Numbered from the stretch's first letter, positions 30,707 through 40,496 are shown. The stretch is 64,000 nt of DNA from Rhodococcus yunnanensis NBRC 103083 (GCF_001895005.1 NZ_BCXH01000006.1:242410-306409), one strand, 5' to 3'. Numbers and translations are program-made. The notes: generated by a model from the sequence alone, not told the origin.

Positions 30707-30799
30707 GTTTCTCGTCCGCAGCCCTGTGACGCGCTGGTACTACCGGGCATAGTTATGATCGACGCAACTTACGCACAAGCCTCAGAAGGAGCATTTCCC

Positions 30800-31492
30800 A
30801 TGGCACCGACCAGTTCAGCCCGAACAGCGATCCGGTCCTGGCGCCTCGCGACTCCGGTGATAGCGCTGGCGGCCTTCGGTCTGGTTGCGTGCACGGCACC
30901 CGAGACGCCGTCCGACGTGGCCGGCACGACGCCTCCCGTGTGGACCGGCAAGGAAGATCCGAGCGGACACGGCGTGGCAGCCGATGCGCCCGAGGGCACT
31001 GTCGAGGCCGAGTTCGAGAACGCAGCGGGAACGTCCGTCGGAACGGTCTCCTTCGTCGAGGAGGGCGATCACCTGGTCGTCACCGTCGAGGCAGAGGGCC
31101 TGACGCCAGGATTCCACGGTCTGCACATTCATTCGGTCGGCAAGTGCGAGGCCAATTCCGTCGCCCCGACCGGCGGTGAGCCGGGAGACTTCCTGTCCGC
31201 AGGTGGTCACCTTCAGGTCGACGGACGCACCGAGCACCCGGCGAGCGGGGATCTGACGTCGCTGCAGGTGAAGGAGGACGGGACGGCAAGTCTTGTCACG
31301 ACGACCGACGCCGTCACCCTCGACGACCTGCGCGCCGACGGCGGACGTGCCGTCGTCGTGCACTCGGGACCGGACAACTTCGCCAACATCCCGACCCGCT
31401 ACACGCTTCCCGACGGTGCCGCGGTACCCGACACGACCACTCTGATGACCGGCGACGCCGGTAGTCGCGTCGCATGCGCGGTATTGCAGTAG
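30800..31492 (+). CDS. sodC: Cu/Zn-type superoxide dismutase lipoprotein
   Basis: This exported enzyme converts superoxide to peroxide and oxygen. The 230-residue protein has a lipoprotein signal with LVAC as lipobox, a short linker, then the SodC barrel: [13 protein letters not shown] with two copper His and the first disulfide Cys, GGHLQVDG with a further His, [11 protein letters not shown] with the last copper His region, and [11 protein letters not shown] with the second Cys. The zinc loop is short and lacks the usual His-rich cluster, as reported for the M. tuberculosis enzyme. ATG at 30800 has AGAAGGAG upstream. A TATGAT at 30754-30759 may be its -10 element. Confidence 0.92.
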   Translation: MAPTSSARTAIRSWRLATPVIALAAFGLVACTAPETPSDVAGTTPPVWTGKEDPSGHGVAADAPEGTVEAEFENAAGTSVGTVSFVEEGDHLVVTVEAEGLTPGFHGLHIHSVGKCEANSVAPTGGEPGDFLSAGGHLQVDGRTEHPASGDLTSLQVKEDGTASLVTTTDAVTLDDLRADGGRAVVVHSGPDNFANIPTRYTLPDGAAVPDTTTLMTGDAGSRVACAVLQ

Positions 31493-32626
31493 GTGGACGT
31501 TCCGCGAATTCACTTCGAGAGTTCCCCGCGCCCGACGCTGGGCGTCGAGTGGGAGATCGCGTTGGTGGACAAGGAATCTCTCGATCTCGTCAACTCGGCT
31601 GCCGACGTCATGGACGGCGTCACCGAGTTGTCGGGCGCGCAGCCTCCGCGCGTGACGAAAGAACTGCTGCGTAACACCGTCGAATTGGTCACCGGTGTCT
31701 GCGAGAACGTCGGCGAGGCCATGGACGATCTCGGTGAATCGCTCGATCTGGTTCGCCGAGCTGCGGATCCGCTCGGTATCGACCTGTTCTCGGCAGGCAC
31801 GCATCCTTTCGCCGAGTGGTCCACCCAGGTTCTGACCAGATCCCCGAGCTACGACGAGCTGATCGCGCGTACTCAGTGGTGGGGACGGCAGATGTTGATC
31901 TGGGGTGTGCACGTCCATGTGGGAGTCTCGTCCCCGGACAAGGTCTTTCCCATTCTCAACTCGCTGCTGCTGCAGTACCCGCACCTGTTGGCGTTGTCGG
32001 CGTCGTCGCCGATCTGGGCGGGCTCGGACACCGGATACGCCAGCAACCGGGCCTTGATGTTCCAGCAGTTGCCGACGGCCGGATTGCCGTTCCAGTTCGA
32101 GGACTGGGCCCAGTTCGAAGGTTTCGTGCGCGACCAGATGAAGACGGGTGTCATCGAGCAGTTGGGCGGAATGCACTGGGACATTCGTCCAGCACCCAAG
32201 TGGGGGACCATCGAGGTTCGCGTGTGCGACGGCGCATCCACCAAACGCGAGCTGGCAGCGCTCGTTGCACTGACGCATTGCCTCATCGTGAATCTCGACG
32301 ACCGTCTGGAAGCAGGCGAGAGCCTTCCGAGCATGCCGCCGTGGCACGTTCAGGAAAACAAGTGGCGCGCCGCGCGCTACGGTCTCGACGCAGAGATCAT
32401 CCTCGACTCCGACAGCAACGAGCGCCTGGTCACCGACGACCTGTTCGATCTGCTCGAGAAGCTGATGCCGACGGCCGTTCGGCTCGGGTGCGCCGACGAA
32501 CTCGCCTCGGTGGCCGACATTCCGCGCCGCGGGGCGTCGTACCAGCGTCAGCGACGTGTCGCGGCCGACACGGGCGGGGATCTTCGCGCGGTCGTCGAAT
32601 CCTTGGTATCCGACCTTCGGGCATGA
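31493..32626 (+). CDS. Carboxylate-amine ligase, YbdK/GCS2 family
   Basis: This 377-residue enzyme is a glutamate-cysteine-ligase-2-like ATP-dependent ligase. It shows PTLGVEWEIALVD with the ATP/metal Glu residues, FSAGTHPFAEW, WWGRQMLIWGVHVHVGVS, SSPIWAGSDTGYASNRALMFQQ and WDIRPAPKWGTIEVRVCD. YbdK has weak gamma-glutamylcysteine synthetase activity; the true substrate is uncertain. GTG at 31493 lies immediately after the sodC stop, so the pair is co-transcribed, which fits a redox-protection role. The Rv0433 homologue sits in the same place in mycobacteria. Confidence 0.9.
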   Translation: MDVPRIHFESSPRPTLGVEWEIALVDKESLDLVNSAADVMDGVTELSGAQPPRVTKELLRNTVELVTGVCENVGEAMDDLGESLDLVRRAADPLGIDLFSAGTHPFAEWSTQVLTRSPSYDELIARTQWWGRQMLIWGVHVHVGVSSPDKVFPILNSLLLQYPHLLALSASSPIWAGSDTGYASNRALMFQQLPTAGLPFQFEDWAQFEGFVRDQMKTGVIEQLGGMHWDIRPAPKWGTIEVRVCDGASTKRELAALVALTHCLIVNLDDRLEAGESLPSMPPWHVQENKWRAARYGLDAEIILDSDSNERLVTDDLFDLLEKLMPTAVRLGCADELASVADIPRRGASYQRQRRVAADTGGDLRAVVESLVSDLRA

Positions 32627-32664
32627 CCTTGTCGATGTAATCGTTCGTTCACTTTCCGTTTACT

Positions 32665-34002
32665 ATGAACGGCGTGCTGCAGTGGGATGAACGGTCGTCG
32701 CGTGAGGAAGCCGAAAAACCCAGAACTCTGACGAGCTTCGGCATCGGTGCAGCGGTCGTCGCGCTCTTTCTCGGCTCGCTGCAGATGGTGGCCTCGTACA
32801 AGGGATTTCCCGGTCCACTGCCGAGTCTGTGGAACGACTTCTTCGGCACCCCGAAATCCATGGCGATTCCGTGGGGCGGACTTGCACTGGCGTTGGTGGG
32901 AGTCAACGCCCGTGTACGAGTGGTGGCGTTGTCCGCTGCCGTCGTGATCGATGTTGTCTGTGCGCTGATCCGACTCGAAGCCGGACACTCCTTCTCGATC
33001 GGTAACGGCGCGATCATCGTGCTGGTGGGGCTCGGTGCCTACACCCTCTACCTGCGCGACGCCGGCGGCCTGAAGGCGGTGTGCCTCGGCGCCCTGCTCA
33101 TTCTCGCCACCAAGGCAGGCGACGCATGGCTGCACATCACGACCCTCGTCCGCCCGTCCGTTCTCGACGAATACGCACAGGTCGCCGATCATGCTCTCGG
33201 CAATCCCTCCTGGATCGTCGGCTCCGGACTCGCCGCGCTCGGTCCGATCGTGCCCGCGGTCCTGCACTGGGTCTACATTCAACTCCCGGTGGCGGCGATC
33301 GCCATCGCGATCTACCAACTCCGAGGGCTCACGACGGGACGAGCGTGGCCGACGCACTATCTGGTCCGCACGTTCCTGCTGATCGGTCTGGTCGGGCCCA
33401 TCTTCTACATTCTGTTTCCGGTCGTCGGGCCGATGTTCGCATTCGGGCCGGACGGCCAAGGGTTTCAGGTCGGGAACTTCTGGCCGACGCACGTGCCGTT
33501 CGATCTGTCGCCGTCGGGAATCGACTTCGACGCCGTGACCCCGCGTAACTGCATGCCGAGTCTGCACACGGCATGGGCGTTGAGCCTGTTCATTCATTCG
33601 CGTCGCGGTCCGTGGTGGCTGCGTCTCGGCGGGACAGCATGGTTGGTGTGCACAGTGGCCGCCACGCTCGGCTTCGGGTACCACTACGGCGTCGACCTGG
33701 TTGCGGGCGTTGTTCTGTGCCTGACACTCGAGTCGACTCTGCGTGACCCCGAGCGGGGTTGGGACGCAGCCCGGATTCGTCTGGTTGCGTACGGCTCGAC
33801 GGTCATGGCGTTCCTGCTGCTGAGCTACCGCTACCTCGCCGTGCCGTTCGGGACCTATCCGGAACTGTTCGGTCCGCTGATCCTGATACTCATGGGTTCG
33901 GTGGTCGCGATGTTCTACGCAACCTTCTTCGCTGCGCCGGGCACCGCGATGGCCACGTGGGGTGGACAGGTCACTCCGACTCGTCCGGCTCCATCTCGTT
34001 GA
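32665..34002 (+). CDS. PAP2-superfamily (inositolphosphotransferase-like) membrane protein
   Basis: This 445-residue integral membrane protein has about ten helices. In the C-terminal half it carries the phosphatase/transferase signature: NCMPSLHTAWAL (about residues 292-303) and GFGYHYGVDLVAGV (about 332-345), as in Aur1/Ipt1-like PAP2 enzymes, with catalytic histidines in both motifs. Family members transfer or remove phosphate groups on lipids at the outer membrane face. The N-terminal 200 residues are an additional membrane module. No Shine-Dalgarno is evident before the ATG. It overlaps convergent mrpG by 32 bases. Confidence 0.82.
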   Translation: MNGVLQWDERSSREEAEKPRTLTSFGIGAAVVALFLGSLQMVASYKGFPGPLPSLWNDFFGTPKSMAIPWGGLALALVGVNARVRVVALSAAVVIDVVCALIRLEAGHSFSIGNGAIIVLVGLGAYTLYLRDAGGLKAVCLGALLILATKAGDAWLHITTLVRPSVLDEYAQVADHALGNPSWIVGSGLAALGPIVPAVLHWVYIQLPVAAIAIAIYQLRGLTTGRAWPTHYLVRTFLLIGLVGPIFYILFPVVGPMFAFGPDGQGFQVGNFWPTHVPFDLSPSGIDFDAVTPRNCMPSLHTAWALSLFIHSRRGPWWLRLGGTAWLVCTVAATLGFGYHYGVDLVAGVVLCLTLESTLRDPERGWDAARIRLVAYGSTVMAFLLLSYRYLAVPFGTYPELFGPLILILMGSVVAMFYATFFAAPGTAMATWGGQVTPTRPAPSR

Positions 34003-34309
34003 CGATCAGCAGTCCGTCGCGACCACGCTGTTCACGGTAGGCGACACGTCCGACGGTGTGTGCGATGACGGGTGCCGTGACGAGAGTGAACACCCCGACG
34101 AGCACGAGCATCCAGATGTCGACATTTCCGCGTAGTTCGATGACAGCACCGGTGAGTACCAGAACGAGTCCGACCACCTGCGGCTTGGTCGCTGCGTGCA
34201 TACGCGAGAGCGTGTCCGGGAACCGGACGATCCCTACTGCGGCGGTGAATGCGAGCACCGCGCCCAGCAGTATGAAGATCGCCGCGATCACTTCGAGAAC
34301 AGTGTTCAT
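33971..34309 (-). CDS. mrpG: Na+/H+ antiporter subunit MrpG
   Basis: This 112-residue subunit has three helices (near 5-30, 40-60 and 66-88) and the family motif GIVRFPDTLSRMHAATKPQ between helices 1 and 2. It is part of the Mrp complex, which exchanges cytoplasmic Na+ for external protons. ATG at 34309 overlaps the mrpF end by four bases. Its C-terminal cytoplasmic tail (about 25 residues) is acidic. It is the last gene of the mrpA-C-D-E-F-G operon. Confidence 0.93.
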   Translation of the reverse strand: MNTVLEVIAAIFILLGAVLAFTAAVGIVRFPDTLSRMHAATKPQVVGLVLVLTGAVIELRGNVDIWMLVLVGVFTLVTAPVIAHTVGRVAYREQRGRDGLLIVNEMEPDESE

Positions 34310-34563
34310 TCGTCCCTCACCCGGAATCGTGCGACGCTGACGGATCCGACGAAGCTCACCAGAGACAGTGCGACGATCGACGGAACGATCGTGGTGTCGA
34401 GGCTGTAGACCGACCACACCGCCAATCCACACATCGACACCGCGAGGATGGTGTCCATCGCGACGAGACGATCGAGTGTGCTCGGGCCGTCGAGCAACCG
34501 GAATGTCGTGATGACGGCTGCGGCCACCAGAAGAATGCCTGCGATCGAGAGGACGATCGTCAC
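34306..34563 (-). CDS. mrpF: Na+/H+ antiporter subunit MrpF
   Basis: This 85-residue subunit has three helices and the conserved FRLLDGPSTLDRLVAMDTI loop after helix 1. It is a small structural subunit of the Mrp antiporter in the membrane. GTG at 34563 overlaps the mrpE stop (GTGA) and its own stop overlaps mrpG. Confidence 0.93.
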   Translation of the reverse strand: MTIVLSIAGILLVAAAVITTFRLLDGPSTLDRLVAMDTILAVSMCGLAVWSVYSLDTTIVPSIVALSLVSFVGSVSVARFRVRDE

Positions 34564-35204
34564 TTCCAGTTCCCCTTTCTCTCGTCGTCGATCTTCTTGT
34601 CGTCACGGCCCTCGTGCGGGGTAGCGACGTCGTCGCCGAGTACACCGTGATACCGCTCGTACTCCTGGAAGTGCAGCGGACTCGGTTTCCAGTCGCTGTC
34701 ACGCTCGAACGCGGCGATGAACAGTTTCTCGAGCCGACGAACCGACCGATAGAACGCGTCGACGGCTTTCTGGCTGCCCATGTCGAGCACGTGCACGTAG
34801 ACGAGACGGCGGGTCTGATCGATCTCGAGCACCATCGTCCCTGGAATCAGATTGAGCGCATCGACGCACAAGGTGAGCACCAGATCGGATTTGATCGCAA
34901 TCCTGCACCGCAGAACCCCGGTAACCGGCGGTGCCTGCGGACGTACCGCGAGCCACGCGACGCTGACACTGGATTCGGCTGCGTAGTAGAGGAATACCCC
35001 GATGAGCTTCAGCAACGAGAAGAAATGAATACGTCCCTCGACGGGGACCTTCGGAAGCGGAAGCAGGACCATGATTCCTGTGCCGACGGCAATTCCGCCG
35101 AGGACGTTGGCGGGGCTCACATTGCCCCACAACAACACCCACACCGCGGTGAGCCATCCCAGCGTCCACAGACGAAGCAGCAGAAAGCGGTTCAGATATT
35201 TCAT
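34560..35204 (-). CDS. mrpE: Na+/H+ antiporter subunit MrpE
   Basis: This 214-residue subunit begins with two closely spaced helices (LWTLGWLTAVWVLLWG and NVLGGIAVGTGIMVLLPL). A cytoplasmic domain follows with LVLTLCVDALNLIPGTMVLEID and VYVHVLDMGSQKAVDAFYRSVRRLE, the MrpE hallmarks. A polar, charged C-terminal tail of about 35 residues (ending in DDKKIDDERKGN) extends beyond the usual subunit. Starts and stops overlap neighbours by four bases. Confidence 0.93.
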   Translation of the reverse strand: MKYLNRFLLLRLWTLGWLTAVWVLLWGNVSPANVLGGIAVGTGIMVLLPLPKVPVEGRIHFFSLLKLIGVFLYYAAESSVSVAWLAVRPQAPPVTGVLRCRIAIKSDLVLTLCVDALNLIPGTMVLEIDQTRRLVYVHVLDMGSQKAVDAFYRSVRRLEKLFIAAFERDSDWKPSPLHFQEYERYHGVLGDDVATPHEGRDDKKIDDERKGNWK

Positions 35205-36841
35205 TTGCCCGCCTCTTCTCCGGCAACCTGCTCCATCGTCTTATCGCCCACGAACTCGGCCCCGCGGACCGCGTCGATGTACACCGACCTGTCGCGCAGA
35301 TCGGCAGCAGCACGATCGCTGATGTCGATGATTCTGCCCGCGAAGACCGTCAGAGCAAGACCGACGATCACCAACCCGACCGTCGGGATGAGCATGAACG
35401 CAGGCATCCGTCCGACGTCCTCGCGGTCACCGAACGCGATGTCGGACGAATCGTCGAGAAGAGCGGACGGGCTGTTGTCTGCCAGGTCGCCCTCGGGCGC
35501 ATCCGCGCGTGCACGCCAGAACGCCTTGGTCCACACGCGCGCCACCACGTAGAGCGTCAGGAGACTGGTCACCGTGCCGCCCGCGACGAGGATCCATGCC
35601 AGCACGCTGCCCTGTGCACTACCTGCCTGCAGCAGTGCGACCTTGCCGATGAAACCCGAGAACGGCGGAATGCCACCGAGGTTCAGCGCGGGAACGAGGA
35701 ACACGATCGCGAGCACCGGACTCGCTGCCGCGAGGCCACCGAGCCGTCGTAGCGAGGACGATCCTGCTTGCCGCTCGATCAGACCCACGACGAGGAACAG
35801 TGTGGTCTGCACGATGATGTGGTGGGCCACGTAGTAGATAGCGCCCGAGAGCCCCGATTGCGTCGACAGTGCGACGCCGAAGATCATGTAACCGATGTGG
35901 CTGACCAGGGTGAACGACAGCAGACGTTTGATGTCGCTCTGGGCGATCGAGCCGAAGATGCCGACGAGCATCGTCAGCAGGCCACACACCATCAGGACGT
36001 TGTCCAGGCTGCCGTCGGGGAACAGCAGTGAATGCGCGCGGATGATCGCGTACACACCGACCTTGGTCAGCAAACCGGCGAACACCGCGGTGACGGGCGC
36101 AGGCGCGGTGGGGTAGGAGTCGGGGAGCCACGTCGACAGTGGGAACACCGCGGCCTTGATGCCGAACGCCACGAGCAGCACGGCGAAGATCGCCGTCCGG
36201 GTGCCCGTCGGAATGTCGTCCAGGCGCGTGGCCATGTGTGCGAGGTTGAGCGTGCCGGTGGCGGCGTAGACGAGGGCGATGCCGATCAGGAAGATCAGCG
36301 AGGACACCATCGACACCATCACGTAGGAGACGCCTGCACGTACCCGATCGGCACTGGCGCCGAGCGTCAGCAACACGAACGACGCCGCGAGCAGAACTTC
36401 GAATCCGACGTACAGGTTGAACAGGTCACCGGCGAGAAAGGCGTTGCAGATGCCCGCAGTCAGCGCCAGATAGGTGGGAAGGAAGATCGATACCGGCTGG
36501 TTCTCGTTGCCGTCGCGGATGCCCTGACCGATGGAATACACCATGACGGCGAGCAACACGATGGTGCTGACCACCAGCATCATCGCCGACAAACGGTCGA
36601 CGACGAGCGAGATACCGATCGGCGAATCCCAGCCACCCACCTGCAGTGCGTGTGTGCCGTCGCGATCGGCCAGGAACAGCAACATCCCGGACACCGCGAC
36701 CACCGCGGTCAGCGCGACGACCGTGATGAATCGTTGTGCGCGAGGCCGACGCCCGGCGACGAGCGTCAATGCCGCGGCGAACAGAGGTATCAGGACGGGA
36801 AGTGGAGTGAGGACGTCGATTGCGCCCGAGGAGACCGTCAT
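35201..36841 (-). CDS. mrpD: Na+/H+ antiporter subunit MrpD
   Basis: This 546-residue homologue of complex I subunits NuoM/N has about 14 helices. It includes the proton-channel core VGFEVLLAASFVLLTLGA with the key Glu, FGIKAAVFPLSTWLPDSYPTAP with the key Lys, and HIGYMIFGVAL. It pumps or conducts protons in the Mrp complex. A loop of about 35 residues near the C-terminus (APEGDLADNSPSALLDDSSD) is acidic. It is coupled to mrpC by an ATGA overlap. Confidence 0.95.
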   Translation of the reverse strand: MTVSSGAIDVLTPLPVLIPLFAAALTLVAGRRPRAQRFITVVALTAVVAVSGMLLFLADRDGTHALQVGGWDSPIGISLVVDRLSAMMLVVSTIVLLAVMVYSIGQGIRDGNENQPVSIFLPTYLALTAGICNAFLAGDLFNLYVGFEVLLAASFVLLTLGASADRVRAGVSYVMVSMVSSLIFLIGIALVYAATGTLNLAHMATRLDDIPTGTRTAIFAVLLVAFGIKAAVFPLSTWLPDSYPTAPAPVTAVFAGLLTKVGVYAIIRAHSLLFPDGSLDNVLMVCGLLTMLVGIFGSIAQSDIKRLLSFTLVSHIGYMIFGVALSTQSGLSGAIYYVAHHIIVQTTLFLVVGLIERQAGSSSLRRLGGLAAASPVLAIVFLVPALNLGGIPPFSGFIGKVALLQAGSAQGSVLAWILVAGGTVTSLLTLYVVARVWTKAFWRARADAPEGDLADNSPSALLDDSSDIAFGDREDVGRMPAFMLIPTVGLVIVGLALTVFAGRIIDISDRAAADLRDRSVYIDAVRGAEFVGDKTMEQVAGEEAGK

Positions 36842-37467
36842 ACGTTGTCTCCCTTCATCGATGTCTTGTCCTCTTCGGCGCTGTCCTCTTCGGCGCTGTC
36901 GATACCGTCGAGGCCTTTCATGTCGGGTTCGTCGTCATCGTCGAAATCGCCCTCGTGCAGGTCCTCGTAGCATTCGAGATCTTCGATGTTCTTCAATTCC
37001 TCGATCGGGATCGGGTTTCCTCGTGAGTCGAACGCGTCGCCGCTGAAGCTCGGCTCGCCGGTGACCGGGTCGTCCGAACGGTCGCGGTCCGGTGCGTCGG
37101 CCATCGAGCGACGCTTGGAGACCTTCGTGTCCTCCGGGTCGTTCTCGACGTCGTCCTTGGTGTTGAGCGTGAACGAGCGATAGGCGAGCGCGAGCACGAA
37201 CGCCGCGATGCCCATCGTGATGACGATCGCTGTCAGGATCATCGCCTGCGCGAGAGGATCGGCCATGGCGTCGTGAATCGAGGTAGTGCGCCCGACGATC
37301 GGCGGGTTACCTGCGGGTCCACCGACGGTGAGTATCAGGATGTTGACGCCGTTGCCGAACAGCAGCAGCCCGAGCAGCATCTTGGTGATCGACCGTTCCA
37401 GCAGCAGGTAGACACCGGATGCGACGAGGATGCCCACCACGATCAGCATTCCGAGATTCGCGGTCAT
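36838..37467 (-). CDS. mrpC: Na+/H+ antiporter subunit MrpC with an acidic C-terminal extension
   Basis: Residues 1-110 are a typical NuoK-like MrpC with three helices (GMLIVVGILVASGVYLLLER, MLLGLLLFGNGVNILILTVG, QAMILTAIVITMGIAAFVLALAYR). Residues 111-209 form an extra cytoplasmic tail very rich in Asp and Glu (for example GDFDDDDEPDMKG). A 15-bp DNA repeat at 36867-36896 encodes a doubled SAEED. The usual length is about 113 residues, so the tail nearly doubles the subunit. ATG at 37467 overlaps the mrpA stop; the long open frame upstream of it is antisense-like and not coding. Confidence 0.92.
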   Translation of the reverse strand: MTANLGMLIVVGILVASGVYLLLERSITKMLLGLLLFGNGVNILILTVGGPAGNPPIVGRTTSIHDAMADPLAQAMILTAIVITMGIAAFVLALAYRSFTLNTKDDVENDPEDTKVSKRRSMADAPDRDRSDDPVTGEPSFSGDAFDSRGNPIPIEELKNIEDLECYEDLHEGDFDDDDEPDMKGLDGIDSAEEDSAEEDKTSMKGDNV

Positions 37468-40307
37468 CGGGCGTTCACCTGGCTCTGCATTTCCACCTGT
37501 GCGTCGAGACGGGCGCCGAGGCTTCGGAGAACGTCGAGTACGAGACCGACGACGATGAGGTACACACCGAGGTCGAAGAACAGCGCGGTGACGATCTTGA
37601 TGTCGCCGAGCACGGGCAACGTCAACTCCAGCGTCGCTGAGGACAGCGCAGGTGCGCCGAGGAACAACGACGAGATCGCGGTGCCGGCCGCGAGGATCAG
37701 ACCGAGGCCGAGGATCTTGCCTGCGTCGATCGGGACGGCCTCGCCGAGTTCGTAGCGGCCACCGGCCAGGTACCGGAGCACCAGGGCGAGTCCGGCTGTG
37801 AGGCCACCGGCGAATCCGCCGCCGGGGGCGTTGTGACCGGAGAAGAAGAAGTAGACCGACAACACCATGATCGTCGGGAAGATCAGACGTGTCGTCACCT
37901 CGAGGACCAGCGAACGATGCCGCGGGTCGATCAGGTCTCCGCCGAGCAGCCACGTCGTATCCGAACCGACGCCGCCGTCCGAACTGCTGGCCGGGGCGTC
38001 GGACACACGCGGTGCGCTGCCGAAGCGACGGTTGCGGAACACCAGGCTCGCGACGCCGGTGGCCGCGACCAGCAGCACCGAGATCTCGCCGAGGGTGTCC
38101 CACGCACGGATGTCGACGAGCAGGACGTTGACGATGTTCTTGCCGTCGCCGAGGAGGTAGGCGGCATCGGGGAGCTGCAGCGAGATGGGCGCCGTGTTGC
38201 GCGCATTCATCGCGAAGGCTCCCAGAGTGGTCACTGTTGCTCCGACGGCAACGGCCAGCACTGCGCGAGGGATCCGCGATCCCGCGGAGCCTCGGTCGTC
38301 GACCTCGGCGGGCAACTTGCGCAGCACCAGCACGAACACGACGAGGGTGAGTGTCTCGACGAGGAACTGCGTCAACGCAAGATCGGGAGCACCGTGTACT
38401 GCGAAGATGACACCGCAGCCGTACCCGGTCAGGCCGACGAGAATGACGCTGGCGAGGCGGTTGCGCATGACCGTCGCGCCGAGAGCGCCGGTGATCATGA
38501 TGAGCGAGACGACCAGTTGCAGCGGGGTGTCGAACAGCACGAAGTCGAGGTCGGGCTCGGCGCCGACCGCGAGCACCACCGTCGGCAGCAGCACGAGCGT
38601 CAGAAGGATCGTGCCCTGGGTGAGCGGCAGAGATCCTCGCTGCGTCGTGCCGGTCAACCGGATGGAGATGGTGTCCATGCCCTTGAGGACGGCGTCGTAC
38701 ACGCGGTCGGCGTTGCCGAGCGGCGGGTGTTCGAATTTGAGTCGATTGACCATGCGGTGCGCGATGAACAGCGCGACACCACCGGTCACCACGACGACGG
38801 TGAGACCGAGCGGCAGGTTGAAGCCGTGCCACAGCGACAGGTGATACGACGCCTGGCCGTAGTCGTCGACCGTCCGCGCGTACGGGCTGACGATGGTGTC
38901 GACGACGGGGGAGAAGATGCCGGCCACGAGTCCGAGAACGGCGAGGAACGCGGGCGCTGCCATGAACAGAGCGGTCGGGGCATGCATGTTCTTGACCGCC
39001 GGACTCGGGCGCTTGAGTTGCTTGCGGCCGAAGGCGCCCCACACGAACCGGATGCTGTAGGTCACCGTCAGGATCGAGCCGACGACCAACCCGGTGGTGA
39101 CGAGCGCAGCGACGACGGGGTTCAGTGCCGGGGTTCCGATCACCGCGGACAGTGCGGCTTCCTTGCCGACGAATCCGAGGAACGGCGGTAGACCGGCCAT
39201 GCTCGCTGCGGCGAGTGCAGCGATGCCGCCGAGTATCGGCACTTTCTTGCCGAGGTGAGCGAGCTTACGGATGTCGCGCGTGCCCGTCGTGTGATCGATG
39301 ACGCCGACCACCATGAACAGTGTCGCCTTGAACATCGCGTGCGCGATGACCATGGTCAGTCCAGCCAGCATGGCCTTCTCGGTGCCTATCCCGACGAGCA
39401 CCATCAGGAAACCCAACTGGCTGACGGTTCCGAACGCGAGGATCAACTTCAGGTCGAACGCACGTAGTGCTCGCCAGCCGGCGAGGATCATCGACAGCAA
39501 TCCGAGCGAGATGATCGTCGCACGCCACGGTCCCGAGTCCGCGAAACCGGGCGCCATCCGGGCGACGAGGTAGATGCCTGCTTTCACCATCGCGGCGGCG
39601 TGCAGGTAGCCGCTGACCGGTGTCGGTGCGGCCATCGCGCCGGGCAACCAGAAGTGCATCGGGACGATCGCCGACTTCGACAGTGCTCCGATGAGAATGA
39701 GGACGACGGCGACACCGGGCAGCCAGCCGGACGGGGCGTCGGCGATGACGTCGGACAGGTTGTAGCTGCCGGCGACCTGCCCCAGGATGATGATGCCCAC
39801 GAGCATCGCCAATCCACCCGCGGTGGTGACGAGCAACGCCTGCGTGGCGGCGCGACGTGAGGATGCGCGCTCGGCGTAGTGGCCGACGAGCAGGAACGAC
39901 AGAACCGTGGTGATTTCCCAGAAGATGTACAGCACCAACATGTTGTCGCTGGTGATGAGGCCGAACATGGCTCCGGAGAAGGCGACCATCTCGGCGGCGA
40001 AGAGCCCGAGGCGTGGTTCGTCGTCCTCGAAGTATCGGCCGCAGTAGACCAGGATCAACGCGCCGATGCCGAGCACCAGCAGGGACATGATCGCGGCGAG
40101 GGAATCGAAGCGCATGTCGATGTTCATCGACAGGCCCGGAACCCACTCGATGCTCAGCGACTGCTCGGTATTCCAGTTCGCCACGACCCAGACGAGGCTG
40201 ACGAGCGGTACCAGCGCAAGCGGAAAGAAAGCATTTCGGCCCCACCAGCGGACCAGCAAGGGAGCGAACACGGCTGCAACCGTGTGCGCCAGCAAGATAG
40301 CGAGCAA
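37464..40307 (-). CDS. mrpA: Na+/H+ antiporter subunit MrpA-MrpB fusion
   Basis: This 947-residue protein has a NuoL-like N-terminal part of about 20 helices (FWEITTVLSFLLVGHY, KSAIVPMHFWLPGAMAAPTPVSGYLHAA in two blocks, HAMFKATLFMVVGVIDH), then a DUF4040/MrpB-like region. The C-terminal MnhB domain from about residue 790 carries YFFFSGHNAPGGGFAGGLTAGLA. No separate mrpB is present, so the fusion supplies it. The start is TTG at 40307, supported by GGAG 7 bases upstream. It heads the operon; the 254-base region upstream is shared with the divergent ArsR gene. Confidence 0.94.
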   Translation of the reverse strand: MLAILLAHTVAAVFAPLLVRWWGRNAFFPLALVPLVSLVWVVANWNTEQSLSIEWVPGLSMNIDMRFDSLAAIMSLLVLGIGALILVYCGRYFEDDEPRLGLFAAEMVAFSGAMFGLITSDNMLVLYIFWEITTVLSFLLVGHYAERASSRRAATQALLVTTAGGLAMLVGIIILGQVAGSYNLSDVIADAPSGWLPGVAVVLILIGALSKSAIVPMHFWLPGAMAAPTPVSGYLHAAAMVKAGIYLVARMAPGFADSGPWRATIISLGLLSMILAGWRALRAFDLKLILAFGTVSQLGFLMVLVGIGTEKAMLAGLTMVIAHAMFKATLFMVVGVIDHTTGTRDIRKLAHLGKKVPILGGIAALAAASMAGLPPFLGFVGKEAALSAVIGTPALNPVVAALVTTGLVVGSILTVTYSIRFVWGAFGRKQLKRPSPAVKNMHAPTALFMAAPAFLAVLGLVAGIFSPVVDTIVSPYARTVDDYGQASYHLSLWHGFNLPLGLTVVVVTGGVALFIAHRMVNRLKFEHPPLGNADRVYDAVLKGMDTISIRLTGTTQRGSLPLTQGTILLTLVLLPTVVLAVGAEPDLDFVLFDTPLQLVVSLIMITGALGATVMRNRLASVILVGLTGYGCGVIFAVHGAPDLALTQFLVETLTLVVFVLVLRKLPAEVDDRGSAGSRIPRAVLAVAVGATVTTLGAFAMNARNTAPISLQLPDAAYLLGDGKNIVNVLLVDIRAWDTLGEISVLLVAATGVASLVFRNRRFGSAPRVSDAPASSSDGGVGSDTTWLLGGDLIDPRHRSLVLEVTTRLIFPTIMVLSVYFFFSGHNAPGGGFAGGLTAGLALVLRYLAGGRYELGEAVPIDAGKILGLGLILAAGTAISSLFLGAPALSSATLELTLPVLGDIKIVTALFFDLGVYLIVVGLVLDVLRSLGARLDAQVEMQSQVNAR

Positions 40308-40496
40308 AAAAGAACTCCGTCGTCTCGGGTCGCGTCACCCGCTGCGGGGTCTCGCGGTGGTCGTTGGGCGGCGTCGAGTAGTCGAACAATCGAAAAATAT
40401 GCTCACGAGCCGTTGCTCGGCCGGCGAGTACAAGTTCTTCTCATCCTACTTTGCGAGGTCGCAGCCCTGCCATTCGGTACAAATTGGACGCGGCTC

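Noticed and set aside
37833..39191. A 452-residue open frame antisense to mrpA
   Set aside because: Composition is Arg/Asp/Gln-rich without domains, as expected for the opposite strand of a high-GC gene; mrpA is unmistakable.
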